Assembly: GCA_007130555.1 (NCBI GenBank)
Contig: SLSH01000135.1
Location: 1 to 16,505 of the forward strand
DNA: 16,505 bases
Origin: Bacteroidales bacterium
GTDB lineage: Bacteria > Bacteroidota > Bacteroidia > Bacteroidales > ML635J-15
Direction: 5' to 3'
A program made the translations under genes and the position numbers. Below the pieces are notes generated by a model. That model saw only the letters and a program-made list of their open reading frames with translations, had not been told where the DNA came from and did not search any database. Numbering within the stretch: position 1 is the first letter of the stretch; each line of letters starts with the position of its first letter. Below are positions 7,627 to 13,966 of the stretch, piece after piece.

Positions 7627-8646
7627 ATGAATAGAATTAATATAATAATTATTGTTTTAATTTTTGCATTATTCACATTTTCATGCAGTACGGAGCTTGA
7701 TATAAACGATGAATGGAGCGATATTCCCGTTATTTTTTGTATTTTAGATCAATCTCAGGAATATCAATATATTAAAGTAAATAAAACATTTTTAGGAGAA
7801 AAACCGGCTTCCGAAATGGCTCAACATAGCGACTCCTTGTACTATGAAAATGTTAAAGTAATATTATATGAATATGATGGGAATAATACGATTTCTGCAA
7901 TAGAATTTACAGAAGTTGATACTATCCCAAAAGAATCGGGTTATTTTGCTAATGACAAAAATATTATTTATATTACTGATTATCAATTAAATGAAAATTA
8001 TAAATATCAACTTGAAGTTACAATTGATGACGGAAGAAAAGTTATAAGCAGTGATATTATTGAACTTATTTCGGGAGCAGCGATAACTCGTCCACATCCT
8101 CAAATATTAACTATATCAGTTCATAGATATGACGCACCTTTTACGTATGCTTACAATCCTGGCTATAATACTAAAGTATCACAAATGAATTTATATTTTA
8201 ATTATATAGAGGTATTAAACGAAGATACTGCTTATCACACCATAAAATGGCCTCAATCATTAAATGTTAGAAGTGATGATTCTGACAATAACACAATAGA
8301 AGGAAGTTTTGAGATTAAGGGTTTTTATAGTCAATTAGCTAATAATATACCTGAAGCGGATGAAAATCTAAAACGATATGCAAAAATGCCTGACAGCTTT
8401 GAGTTTAGATTGTCAATTGCAAACAGAGATTACTCTACTTACATGGAAATTTCGGCTCCTTCGCATGGCATTATTCAGGAAAAACCGTCATTTTCAAATA
8501 TTGATGATGCAATAGGATTATTTGCGGCAAAATATAATACAAATAAAATTATTAAGCTAGACGGAAATACTTTGGACTCTATTTCAAGAGGTATTTATAC
8601 AAAACATCTTGGATTTCAAAGCAGACATAGCGAGTATTATCAGTAA
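7627..8646 (+). CDS. DUF4249-like outer-membrane-associated lipoprotein
   Basis: Predicted lipoprotein of unknown function. The signal ends in FTFSC, with Cys20 lipidated and followed by an acidic stretch (STELDINDEW) of the kind that can direct Bacteroidota lipoproteins to the cell surface. The overall plan fits the DUF4249 family common in Bacteroidota: an early IPVIFCILDQSQEYQYIKV strand, a region describing a beta-rich domain (YENVKVILYEYDG), YQLNENYKYQLEV, and a long C-terminal half with no catalytic motif. DUF4249 genes usually sit beside a TonB-dependent receptor; none is present here, so the gene is an orphan. It is a single-gene unit, divergent from panB and followed by a probable terminator. 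Family assignment is moderate; the lipoprotein call is strong. Confidence 0.7.
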   Translation: MNRINIIIIVLIFALFTFSCSTELDINDEWSDIPVIFCILDQSQEYQYIKVNKTFLGEKPASEMAQHSDSLYYENVKVILYEYDGNNTISAIEFTEVDTIPKESGYFANDKNIIYITDYQLNENYKYQLEVTIDDGRKVISSDIIELISGAAITRPHPQILTISVHRYDAPFTYAYNPGYNTKVSQMNLYFNYIEVLNEDTAYHTIKWPQSLNVRSDDSDNNTIEGSFEIKGFYSQLANNIPEADENLKRYAKMPDSFEFRLSIANRDYSTYMEISAPSHGIIQEKPSFSNIDDAIGLFAAKYNTNKIIKLDGNTLDSISRGIYTKHLGFQSRHSEYYQ

Positions 8647-8699
8647 TCAATATAAATATTATAGCAAGAGCCATTGTGTGGGAGTTGAGAATTACCCCG

Positions 8700-8742
8700 C
8701 TGTCGTAAAATTTTTATCTTTTGACAGATAGGATTTTTTTTT
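8700..8742 (+). terminator. Probable rho-independent terminator after the DUF4249 gene
   Basis: The hairpin arms are CTGTC (8700-8704) plus AAAA and TTTT plus GACAG (8719-8727), with a two-base bulge in the left arm. A run of nine T's follows at 8734-8742, six bases past the stem. Polarity suits the plus-strand lipoprotein gene ending at 8646. The spacer ATAGGA before the T-run makes it weaker than a textbook terminator. Confidence 0.4.
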
Positions 8743-8745
8743 GTC

Positions 8746-8780
8746 TTGTGGTTTGTAAAGAAAATTTTTTCAAACCACAA
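8746..8780. repeat. Perfect 10-bp inverted repeat (hairpin) between convergent genes
   Basis: TTGTGGTTTG at 8746-8755 is perfectly complementary to CAAACCACAA at 8771-8780, with a 15-nt A/T-rich loop that could pair further. Neither strand has a T-run directly after the stem, so it is not a standard terminator. It could act as an mRNA 3' end structure for the leftward rSAM transcript, or be part of a repeat unit together with 8790-8825. Confidence 0.5.
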
Positions 8781-8798
8781 AGCAAAGTCTTGCGGGAG

Positions 8799-8824
8799 CG
8801 GTGTTATGCTAAGTCGCTGTTATG
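8799..8824. repeat. Short direct repeat CGGTGTTATG / CGCTGTTATG
   Basis: Two 10-bp copies, at 8799-8808 and 8815-8824, differ at one base and are spaced 16 nt start to start. The stretch 8791-8824 is visibly richer in G and C than its surroundings and lies just past the stop of the rSAM gene. Function unknown; it may be the end of a dispersed repeat. Confidence 0.35.
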
Positions 8825-8832
8825 GGTTGTTA

Positions 8833-9906
8833 TTATTCATTGAGCATTTTATATTGGCACATTAAAACTTTTTTAGAGTCATAGTCTCTCAGATGAAATC
8901 CGTTACCTTCACACCATTTAAAAACATTACATTTAAGACATATATCATTTTTCATCCACTTTCTGTTTCGCATAATCTCAAATTGATTATTCCAGATTTC
9001 TAAAAAATTGTTTTTATAAATATTTCCTTGTGAAAATTGCCTGTCAATATTTGGACACGCAGAAATAGATCCGTCAGATAGTATTGAAGCAATATTTATT
9101 CCTGCCCTGCAAAAAAAATAGTTGTTTCTAACTTCCATTTCATATTTTCCAACAAATCCTTCACATTCGTAACTCACCTGAATTTCATTTTCTTGTCGGG
9201 AGTTTTTTATAAAATCCAATAGCATTTTTAGTTGTGAATTAGAAATTAGCAGTTCTGGATTATTCTTTGCTCTGCCTATTGGTGAAATTGTAAATAATCT
9301 CCATTTTTTTACTTCTATGGAGATTAAATATTTTTTTAATTCACTTAATTCATGTATGTTTTTTTTGTTAACACAAGTTACGACATCAAATATTATTCTT
9401 TTTTGTTTTACCAACATTTTAATTGCTTTAATCACATCATTAAAACATATACTATTTCGCATCCAGTTATGATTTTCTTCAAAACCGTCCAAACTTATTG
9501 TAACAGAAGATAATCCGGAATCAATTAAGCTTAATAAACGTTTTTCAGACAAAAGAACTCCGTTTGTTACCATTCCCCAATTATATCCTTGTTTTAATAA
9601 CTCTTCCCCACATAATTCAAGATCTTTTCTGATTAAAGGTTCCCCACCGGTAAAAACGATCATAATATTATTAGGGTTATATTGCTTCCTTATTTCACTT
9701 GTAACTTTAATAAAGTCTTTAAAAGGCATTTCTGGTTCAGTAAAATCTTGCTTACAATCGCTGCCACAGTGAATACATTTTAAATTGCAACGTAATGTAC
9801 ATTCCCAAAATAAATATTGTAATTCATGTAAAGACGCTTCAGTTTTTCTGTATTTTTTAAAAATATTAAGTGCTAATCTTTTTTTAAATGAAATGCTGTT
9901 ATTCAT
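8833..9906 (-). CDS. Radical SAM/SPASM enzyme of the rSAM/lipoprotein system
   Basis: Predicted cytoplasmic radical SAM enzyme. The SAM-binding [4Fe-4S] motif CxxxCxxC is Cys40, Cys44 and Cys47, inside WECTLRCNLKCIHCGSDC with extra cysteines at 36 and 51; this signature is typical of the Bacteroidota 'rSAM/lipoprotein' enzymes. TGGEPLIRKDL follows near residue 85. The C-terminal SPASM domain supplies auxiliary-cluster cysteines at 266, 284, 323, 326, 332 and 350 (the CxxCxxxxxC trio plus others). SPASM enzymes generally modify peptides or proteins, for example by thioether or carbon-carbon crosslinks. The start codon overlaps the end of the lipoprotein gene by 8 bp (ATGAATAA), giving translational coupling. 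I infer that the lipoprotein is the partner or substrate; no function is established for this pair to my knowledge. The enzyme-class call is very firm and the subfamily call good. Confidence 0.9.
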   Translation of the reverse strand: MNNSISFKKRLALNIFKKYRKTEASLHELQYLFWECTLRCNLKCIHCGSDCKQDFTEPEMPFKDFIKVTSEIRKQYNPNNIMIVFTGGEPLIRKDLELCGEELLKQGYNWGMVTNGVLLSEKRLLSLIDSGLSSVTISLDGFEENHNWMRNSICFNDVIKAIKMLVKQKRIIFDVVTCVNKKNIHELSELKKYLISIEVKKWRLFTISPIGRAKNNPELLISNSQLKMLLDFIKNSRQENEIQVSYECEGFVGKYEMEVRNNYFFCRAGINIASILSDGSISACPNIDRQFSQGNIYKNNFLEIWNNQFEIMRNRKWMKNDICLKCNVFKWCEGNGFHLRDYDSKKVLMCQYKMLNE

Positions 9907-10318
9907 TTCTAATTAGTTTAATATCAATGTTTTGTTTGTGGCGATTGTTTTTTTCTTCAGAGGTTAATGACAGTACAGTATCTTTTGAAAGAAAATTTCC
10001 ATTTAAATTTCCGTCAATGTCGGATATTTTTAAATATATTTTGTTTTCAAACTCATCAATAGTAGGATAAAGTTTAAAAACGCCATTATTATTTGTTATA
10101 ACTTTTGAATTTGAAAAACAATTTTTTACTTCAACTTGAATATCTTCAATTGCTTTAACAGAATCTTGTGATACTACTGTACCATTTAGTTGCATATTTA
10201 TAGTATTAGTTTGAGCACCATATTTTGTGCAGGAAACCATAAGTCCAATACTCCCTACACCTAAAATCTTTAGAATTATTTTCAATAATCGTCTCTTAAA
10301 ATATAAAATGCGTTTCAT
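9899..10318 (-). CDS. Small lipoprotein of the rSAM/lipoprotein system
   Basis: A 139-aa predicted lipoprotein. The N-terminus is strongly basic (KRRLLKIILKILG), then hydrophobic, ending in the lipobox LMVSC with Cys30 as the lipidation site. Directly after it comes TKYGAQTNTINMQLNGTVV, which resembles the conserved C-x-YG-x(n)-G-x-V opening of the lipoproteins encoded next to Bacteroidota rSAM/SPASM enzymes. The rest looks like one small beta-sandwich of the carboxypeptidase-regulatory type: DIQVEV, a VITNNNGVFKLYP strand-turn, IYLKISDIDG, and a final NIDIKLIRN strand. The mature part holds only two cysteines, Cys30 and one at about residue 67 in KNCFSN. The gene overlaps the rSAM gene by 8 bp and starts 50 nt after the iorB stop. 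A signal-bearing lipoprotein would have to be modified before export if it is the substrate. Confidence 0.8.
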   Translation of the reverse strand: MKRILYFKRRLLKIILKILGVGSIGLMVSCTKYGAQTNTINMQLNGTVVSQDSVKAIEDIQVEVKNCFSNSKVITNNNGVFKLYPTIDEFENKIYLKISDIDGNLNGNFLSKDTVLSLTSEEKNNRHKQNIDIKLIRNE

Positions 10319-10368
10319 AATGTATTAGTAACTAAAAGTATTAATTGCACCTAATTTACCACTCACCA

Positions 10369-10950
10369 CTATTTTTTACTCATTGCAAATTCATACCCCA
10401 TTTTCAGGGCTTTTAAATTCAGGTTTACAATATCTTCGCCTTTTTTTCCGAATAGAATTTTAACACCCTCTTCAACTTGTTCGAAACTTAGTCCTATAAA
10501 AGGGATTGCAGCTCCAAGCATAACGATATTTGATGCTCTCGCAGAACCTGCGTCTTTTGCAATATTATCTGCATCCAGGGCTACTTTATGTTCTAATTGA
10601 TTGATTTTTTCGAGTACATTATCAAGTTCGGGATAATTAGGAATATTAACGAAAGGGACAGTATTTGTAATTACATATCCGCCTTTTTTAAGGTATGGTA
10701 AATATCTTAATGCTTCCATTGGTTCTACCGACAGAATAATATCTGCTGAGCCTTTAGAAATCAGGTCTGAATAAATAGGTGTACTTGAAATTCTGAGATG
10801 CGACTGCACATCTCCGCCTCTCTGGCTCATTCCGTGGACTTCTGCCTGTTTTAGATACAGGTTGTTTTTAACGGCAGCCATTCCTATACTTGCTGCAATA
10901 GTTAATATTCCTTGTCCGCCTACTCCTGCTAATATAATATCTGCTTTCAT
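10369..10950 (-). CDS. iorB: Indolepyruvate ferredoxin oxidoreductase, beta subunit
   Basis: Beta subunit of the cytoplasmic indolepyruvate:ferredoxin oxidoreductase, which decarboxylates aryl-pyruvates from aromatic amino acid transamination to aryl-acetyl-CoA while reducing ferredoxin. The protein is a 2-oxoacid oxidoreductase gamma-type domain over its whole 193 aa: GVGGQGILTIA near the N-terminus, the family-typical AEVHGMSQRGGDVQSHLRIS (about residues 36-55), SVEPMEALRYLPYL, and NIVMLGAAIPF. The start is 25 nt downstream of the iorA stop, so the pair is one transcriptional and functional unit. The reverse reaction, making amino acids from aryl acetates, is also known for these enzymes. 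Confidence 0.93.
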   Translation of the reverse strand: MKADIILAGVGGQGILTIAASIGMAAVKNNLYLKQAEVHGMSQRGGDVQSHLRISSTPIYSDLISKGSADIILSVEPMEALRYLPYLKKGGYVITNTVPFVNIPNYPELDNVLEKINQLEHKVALDADNIAKDAGSARASNIVMLGAAIPFIGLSFEQVEEGVKILFGKKGEDIVNLNLKALKMGYEFAMSKK

Positions 10951-10975
10951 AATTTGCTGTTTTTAAATTTATTAT

Positions 10976-12574
10976 TTAAGACTTTTTTTCGGCACGTTTT
11001 CGTCTGGTAAAAGTCTGAATACACTCTCTTGTAGGTATAATAACAGATAAACCTTTATAATTCAGCTCTTCTTTTATTATTTTTACATTTTCCTCATGAT
11101 GTTTTTTAATAGGGTTTATAATTTTAAGATGTTGATTATCAACGCCCATGCCTTTACATATATCATAAATTCTTCCTTCTGCCGAGGATTTTTGACCTCC
11201 TGTCATAGCAGTAGTAAGGTTATCTAATATCAATACAACAATTGGAGATTTTTTGATAACAGCATCCAACAAGCCGGTCATTCCCGAATGAGTAAAAGTA
11301 GAATCTCCGATAACTGAAACAGCAGGTACAAGTCCTGCATCCGCAGCACCAATAGCCATAGTTATTGAAGCTCCCATATCAACACATGAATTAATAGAAT
11401 TAAAAGGCGGTAATGCTCCGAGAGTATAACATCCTATATCCGAAAAAACTCTACCGTCTCCAAAATCCGTAAGAGCTTCATTTAAAGCATTGTACAAATC
11501 AATATGACCGCATCCTTTACATAAAGACGGAGGTCGCATTTGTACGATTTCGGGAATATTGTCACCTTCTTCAATATTGATTCCCAGTCCTTTTGCAACA
11601 ATATTAGGATTTAATTCTCCGTCTCTCGGGATATGTCCGGACAATCTGCCTTGAATTTCTATCCCTTCGTTGAAAAAGCCTCTGAGTTGCCTCTCAACCA
11701 ATGGATAACCGTCCTCCAGAACTAATATTTTTTCACATTCGTTTCTTAATTTTTTAATATGATTCGGAGGCACCGGATACTGACTTAATTTAACGACAGG
11801 ATAAGGGCATTTCCCGTCAAAGTTCTCCATTAAGTAGTTGTATGCCAGTCCGCAGGCTACTATACCAATTGATTTATCTGTTCCGTCAATATATTGGTTA
11901 TATTTAGAATTTTCGGAATCTTTTATAATTGCATCCTGCATTTCAAGAAGTTTTTTGTAATTTCTTCTTGCAATTGACGGTAGTAATACAAATTGTCTGG
12001 GATCTTTTGGTAAAGAAGCATTTAATTGTTCTTTTTTATCCTTTGTTTCTACTCCCGATCTTGAGTGAGCCAATCTAGTAGTCAGCCTGAGCATAACGGG
12101 GACATTAAATTTTTCGGATAATTCAAAACCGTTTCGTGCCATATCATAAGCTTCTTGCTGATTAGAAGGTTCTAATATCGGTATCAGGGAAAAATCTCCG
12201 TAAAATCTAGAGTCCTGCTCATTTTGTGATGAATGCATAGACGGGTCGTCTGCGACGACAACTATCAGTCCTCCGTTTACACCGGTTACAGCGGCATTTA
12301 CAAATGCATCGGCAGCAACATTTAATCCGACATGTTTCATCTGAGACATAGCTCTTTTGCCTGCATAAGACATCCCAAGAGCGGATTCCAATGCAGTTTT
12401 TTCATTTGCCGACCAAATACAATGAATTCCTTTTTCAGCTACTTCCTTTGACTGCTGAGCATATTCCATTATCTCTGTTGAAGGAGTGCCCGGATAAGCA
12501 TAAAAACCCGATACTCCACCGTCAACCGCACCTTGTGCAATTGCTTCATCTCCTAATAATAATAGTTTTTGCAT
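10976..12574 (-). CDS. iorA: Indolepyruvate ferredoxin oxidoreductase, alpha subunit (no C-terminal ferredoxin domain)
   Basis: Catalytic, thiamine diphosphate-binding subunit partnering the downstream beta subunit. The N-terminal pyrimidine-type domain begins LLLGDEAIAQGAVDGGVSGFYAYPGTPSTEI and contains ANEKTALESALGMSYAGKRAM and SSQNEQDSR. The C-terminal diphosphate domain has PPSLCKGCGHIDLYNAL (Cys352, Cys355) and the GDS-type motif GDSTFTHSGM at 423-432, with LDNLTTAMTGGQ soon after. Archaeal IorA proteins are about 600-650 aa and end with a two-cluster ferredoxin domain. This one stops at 532 aa, right after the IIPTRECIQ segment that precedes that domain, and shows no CxxCxxC cluster near its end. 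Electrons would have to pass through another protein or a different route. A possible -7 element is at 12606-12613. Confidence 0.93.
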   Translation of the reverse strand: MQKLLLLGDEAIAQGAVDGGVSGFYAYPGTPSTEIMEYAQQSKEVAEKGIHCIWSANEKTALESALGMSYAGKRAMSQMKHVGLNVAADAFVNAAVTGVNGGLIVVVADDPSMHSSQNEQDSRFYGDFSLIPILEPSNQQEAYDMARNGFELSEKFNVPVMLRLTTRLAHSRSGVETKDKKEQLNASLPKDPRQFVLLPSIARRNYKKLLEMQDAIIKDSENSKYNQYIDGTDKSIGIVACGLAYNYLMENFDGKCPYPVVKLSQYPVPPNHIKKLRNECEKILVLEDGYPLVERQLRGFFNEGIEIQGRLSGHIPRDGELNPNIVAKGLGINIEEGDNIPEIVQMRPPSLCKGCGHIDLYNALNEALTDFGDGRVFSDIGCYTLGALPPFNSINSCVDMGASITMAIGAADAGLVPAVSVIGDSTFTHSGMTGLLDAVIKKSPIVVLILDNLTTAMTGGQKSSAEGRIYDICKGMGVDNQHLKIINPIKKHHEENVKIIKEELNYKGLSVIIPTRECIQTFTRRKRAEKKS

Positions 12575-12605
12575 ATATGTATATATTTATTTTTTAAATT
12601 CTTGA

Positions 12606-12613
12606 CGAAAATA
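12606..12613 (-). promoter_or_regulatory. Candidate -7 element (TATTTTCG) for iorAB
   Basis: On the minus strand TATTTTCG differs from the Bacteroidota TAnnTTTG consensus at one base and lies 31 nt before the iorA start. No -33 box is evident. The rest of the 234-nt gap to the T9SS gene is low-complexity A/T with no other feature that I can see. Confidence 0.25.
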
Positions 12614-12808
12614 CAATTATTATTATAAAATAAAAATGATAATCTTAATTATTATTAGATAAAAATTATTTTATAAAACAGCTTTTTACGATAAATTTCT
12701 TATAATAAGCAAATTATACTTGATGTATAAAGATTAATAATCGGAATAATTATTATGACAAAGTGAACATGGTAATGTCGGGCTAAATTTATTTTCAGAT
12801 TCGGTTGT

Positions 12809-13738
12809 TTATTCCTTAATTAGTTTGCCTGTTTTTCTTACTCCGTTTATAATAATACTATAAAAATATAAACCGGACTTTAATTCATTGGCATGTACCG
12901 GAGAAGTTTTATTTAAGTTTTCTTTTAAAACTGTTTTGCCTTCAATATTAAATAGCTGAAAAGAGACTTTTTTTCCTTCGGGAATAGTTATATTTATTAC
13001 ATTATTAAAGGGATTGGGATAAATTATAACTTCATTACTTTTCATGGTTTCAGAAATATCAGTTGTTGAAAAATCACAAGGTTCATGCAATAAATAGCTG
13101 ATATCGTTGTCTTCATAGCATCTTAAAAAACCTGTATATCCTGCCAAACATTGAGCTTCGGACATTCCAAACAAGCCGCGATCTGAACCTAAATATTTAG
13201 TAAAAACTCCTAAATCCCATAATGAATATGAAAAGTCATATTCTTCAGGCATAATAGTTTCGGTATAAAATTTTAAAAGTTCTTTATCAGCAATCTGAAT
13301 TGTATCTATGTCTATTATTAATGCATAATACATTGTATCGGGTTGGCTTGGAAGTCCTCCACAACCAATTTCAAATAAATGAGCATTTGATGGCAGGTGA
13401 TATTTTAAAGTATCATCTTTATTTAAGTTATAGTCAAATAATAACTTAAATTCATTATTTTCATAAAAATAGATTTTATTATCTTCCTCGTGTATGATAA
13501 CTTCTGCGGCAAAGTTTTGAGCATCATTTACGTATAAATGTAAAACAGTAGAATACTTTTCATCAATAATTGTGTCTTTAATCACTTCTACGGTAGAGAA
13601 AGAAAAAGGTCCCGAGGGGTTCATGTGCCACTCTTGATAATGCCACTTAGTTCCCAAAGGGGCAAAGCTTTGAGAGAATGCATCTGTAACAATAATAATT
13701 ATAAATGCATATAACAATAGTGTTTTTAATTGTTTCAT
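12809..13738 (-). CDS. Secreted protein with type IX secretion (Por) C-terminal sorting domain
   Basis: Predicted exported protein. The N-terminus is a Sec signal (MKQLKTLLLYAFIIIIVTD) with likely cleavage after Ser22. The central part (about 23-225) begins FAPLGTKWHYQEW and is beta-rich with aromatic residues; I do not recognise an enzymatic motif in it. It contains Cys residues in EIGCGGLP, EAQCLAG, FLRCYED and EPCDFS that may form disulphides. The last 75 residues (about 235-309) are a typical T9SS type A sorting domain: IIYPNPFNNVINI, FQLFNIEGKTVL, LKSGLYFYSIIINGVRKTGKLIKE. The protein would cross the outer membrane through the type IX system and be anchored or released. The start lies 10 nt from a 9-bp target duplication, and its upstream region is now the MITE-like element. 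Specific function unknown. Confidence 0.85.
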   Translation of the reverse strand: MKQLKTLLLYAFIIIIVTDAFSQSFAPLGTKWHYQEWHMNPSGPFSFSTVEVIKDTIIDEKYSTVLHLYVNDAQNFAAEVIIHEEDNKIYFYENNEFKLLFDYNLNKDDTLKYHLPSNAHLFEIGCGGLPSQPDTMYYALIIDIDTIQIADKELLKFYTETIMPEEYDFSYSLWDLGVFTKYLGSDRGLFGMSEAQCLAGYTGFLRCYEDNDISYLLHEPCDFSTTDISETMKSNEVIIYPNPFNNVINITIPEGKKVSFQLFNIEGKTVLKENLNKTSPVHANELKSGLYFYSIIINGVRKTGKLIKE

Positions 13739-13748
13739 AATATAATTA

Positions 13749-13757
13749 TTAATTTGT
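13749..13757. repeat. Target-site duplication, left copy (TTAATTTGT)
   Basis: TTAATTTGT directly abuts the left terminal inverted repeat and is repeated exactly at 13958-13966, directly abutting the right one. One further base (A) matches on the left side of both copies, so the duplication could be 10 bp. Confidence 0.85.
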
Positions 13758-13778
13758 TTTAGTACATGACAAAACTTT
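13758..13778 (+). repeat. Left terminal inverted repeat of the MITE-like element
   Basis: 21 bases starting TTTAGTACATGAC and ending AACTTT, the exact reverse complement of 13937-13957. Confidence 0.9.
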
Positions 13779-13840
13779 ATGAAATTTATCTTTTAAACAA
13801 AATAACTGTCTTTATATGAGCACCTTGCAATAATAATAAT

Positions 13841-13909
13841 GCCACAAAAACACAAAATCACTAATTTCACTGAATTCTGTGTAATTCCGTGCTTTTGTGT
13901 TTTCGTGGC
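13841..13909. repeat. 69-nt near-perfect palindrome inside the MITE-like element
   Basis: The outer 21-base arms (13841-13861, starting GCCACAAAAACAC, and 13889-13909, ending GTTTTCGTGGC) pair at 19 of 21 positions. The inner part continues to pair around a central GAATTC (13872-13877), so nearly the whole stretch can fold into one hairpin. One of the two mismatches becomes a G-T wobble on the minus-strand transcript, the direction of the flanking genes. No T-run follows on either strand, so it does not look like a standard terminator. Confidence 0.85.
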
Positions 13910-13936
13910 GAAAATCAGTAGTCATAAATCTTATAA

Positions 13937-13957
13937 AAAGTTTTGTCATGTACTAAA
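13937..13957 (-). repeat. Right terminal inverted repeat of the MITE-like element
   Basis: The exact inverted copy of 13758-13778; its outer end touches the helicase stop codon. Confidence 0.9.
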
Positions 13958-13966
13958 TTAATTTGT
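13958..13966. repeat. Target-site duplication, right copy, containing the helicase stop codon
   Basis: On the minus strand this copy reads ACAAATTAA: the last two sense codons (Thr, Asn) and the TAA stop of the helicase gene. Because the target was duplicated, the helicase end was preserved on insertion. Confidence 0.85.

Larger units (their letters stand above)
13758..13957. mobile_element. MITE-like non-autonomous transposable element, 200 bp
   Basis: The element is bounded by perfect 21-bp terminal inverted repeats (13758-13778 and 13937-13957, outer end TTTAGTACATGAC...). Similarity between the arms continues imperfectly inward for about another 12-15 bases. A 9-bp direct repeat, TTAATTTGT, flanks it on both sides. 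It has no open reading frame and carries a 69-nt palindrome inside. These are the marks of a miniature inverted-repeat element moved in trans by a transposase encoded elsewhere. A 9-10 bp duplication fits IS4-type or IS1-type transposases, but I cannot assign the family. It fills almost the whole gap between the helicase and the T9SS-protein genes. Confidence 0.85.

Noticed and set aside
8746..8780. 10-bp hairpin as a rho-independent terminator
   Set aside because: No T-run follows the stem on either strand: AGCAAAG on plus, GACAAAA on minus.
8791..8830. Possible integron attC site around the GTTATGC / GTTATGG repeats
   Set aside because: The 3' core GTTRRRY is matched only with mismatches, and no complementary RYYYAAC core with paired inner boxes can be found at the other end of the block. 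No integrase gene is in the window. Kept only as an unexplained repeat.
9888..10070. Short plus-strand frame across the rSAM/lipoprotein junction
   Set aside because: Lies wholly antisense to two overlapping supported genes; composition is that of a shadow.
12575..12808. A/T-rich gap between iorA and the T9SS gene as a site of hidden genes or regulatory RNA
   Set aside because: Only low-complexity AT runs and one weak -7 candidate; no stable hairpin, repeat or coding signal could be supported by eye.
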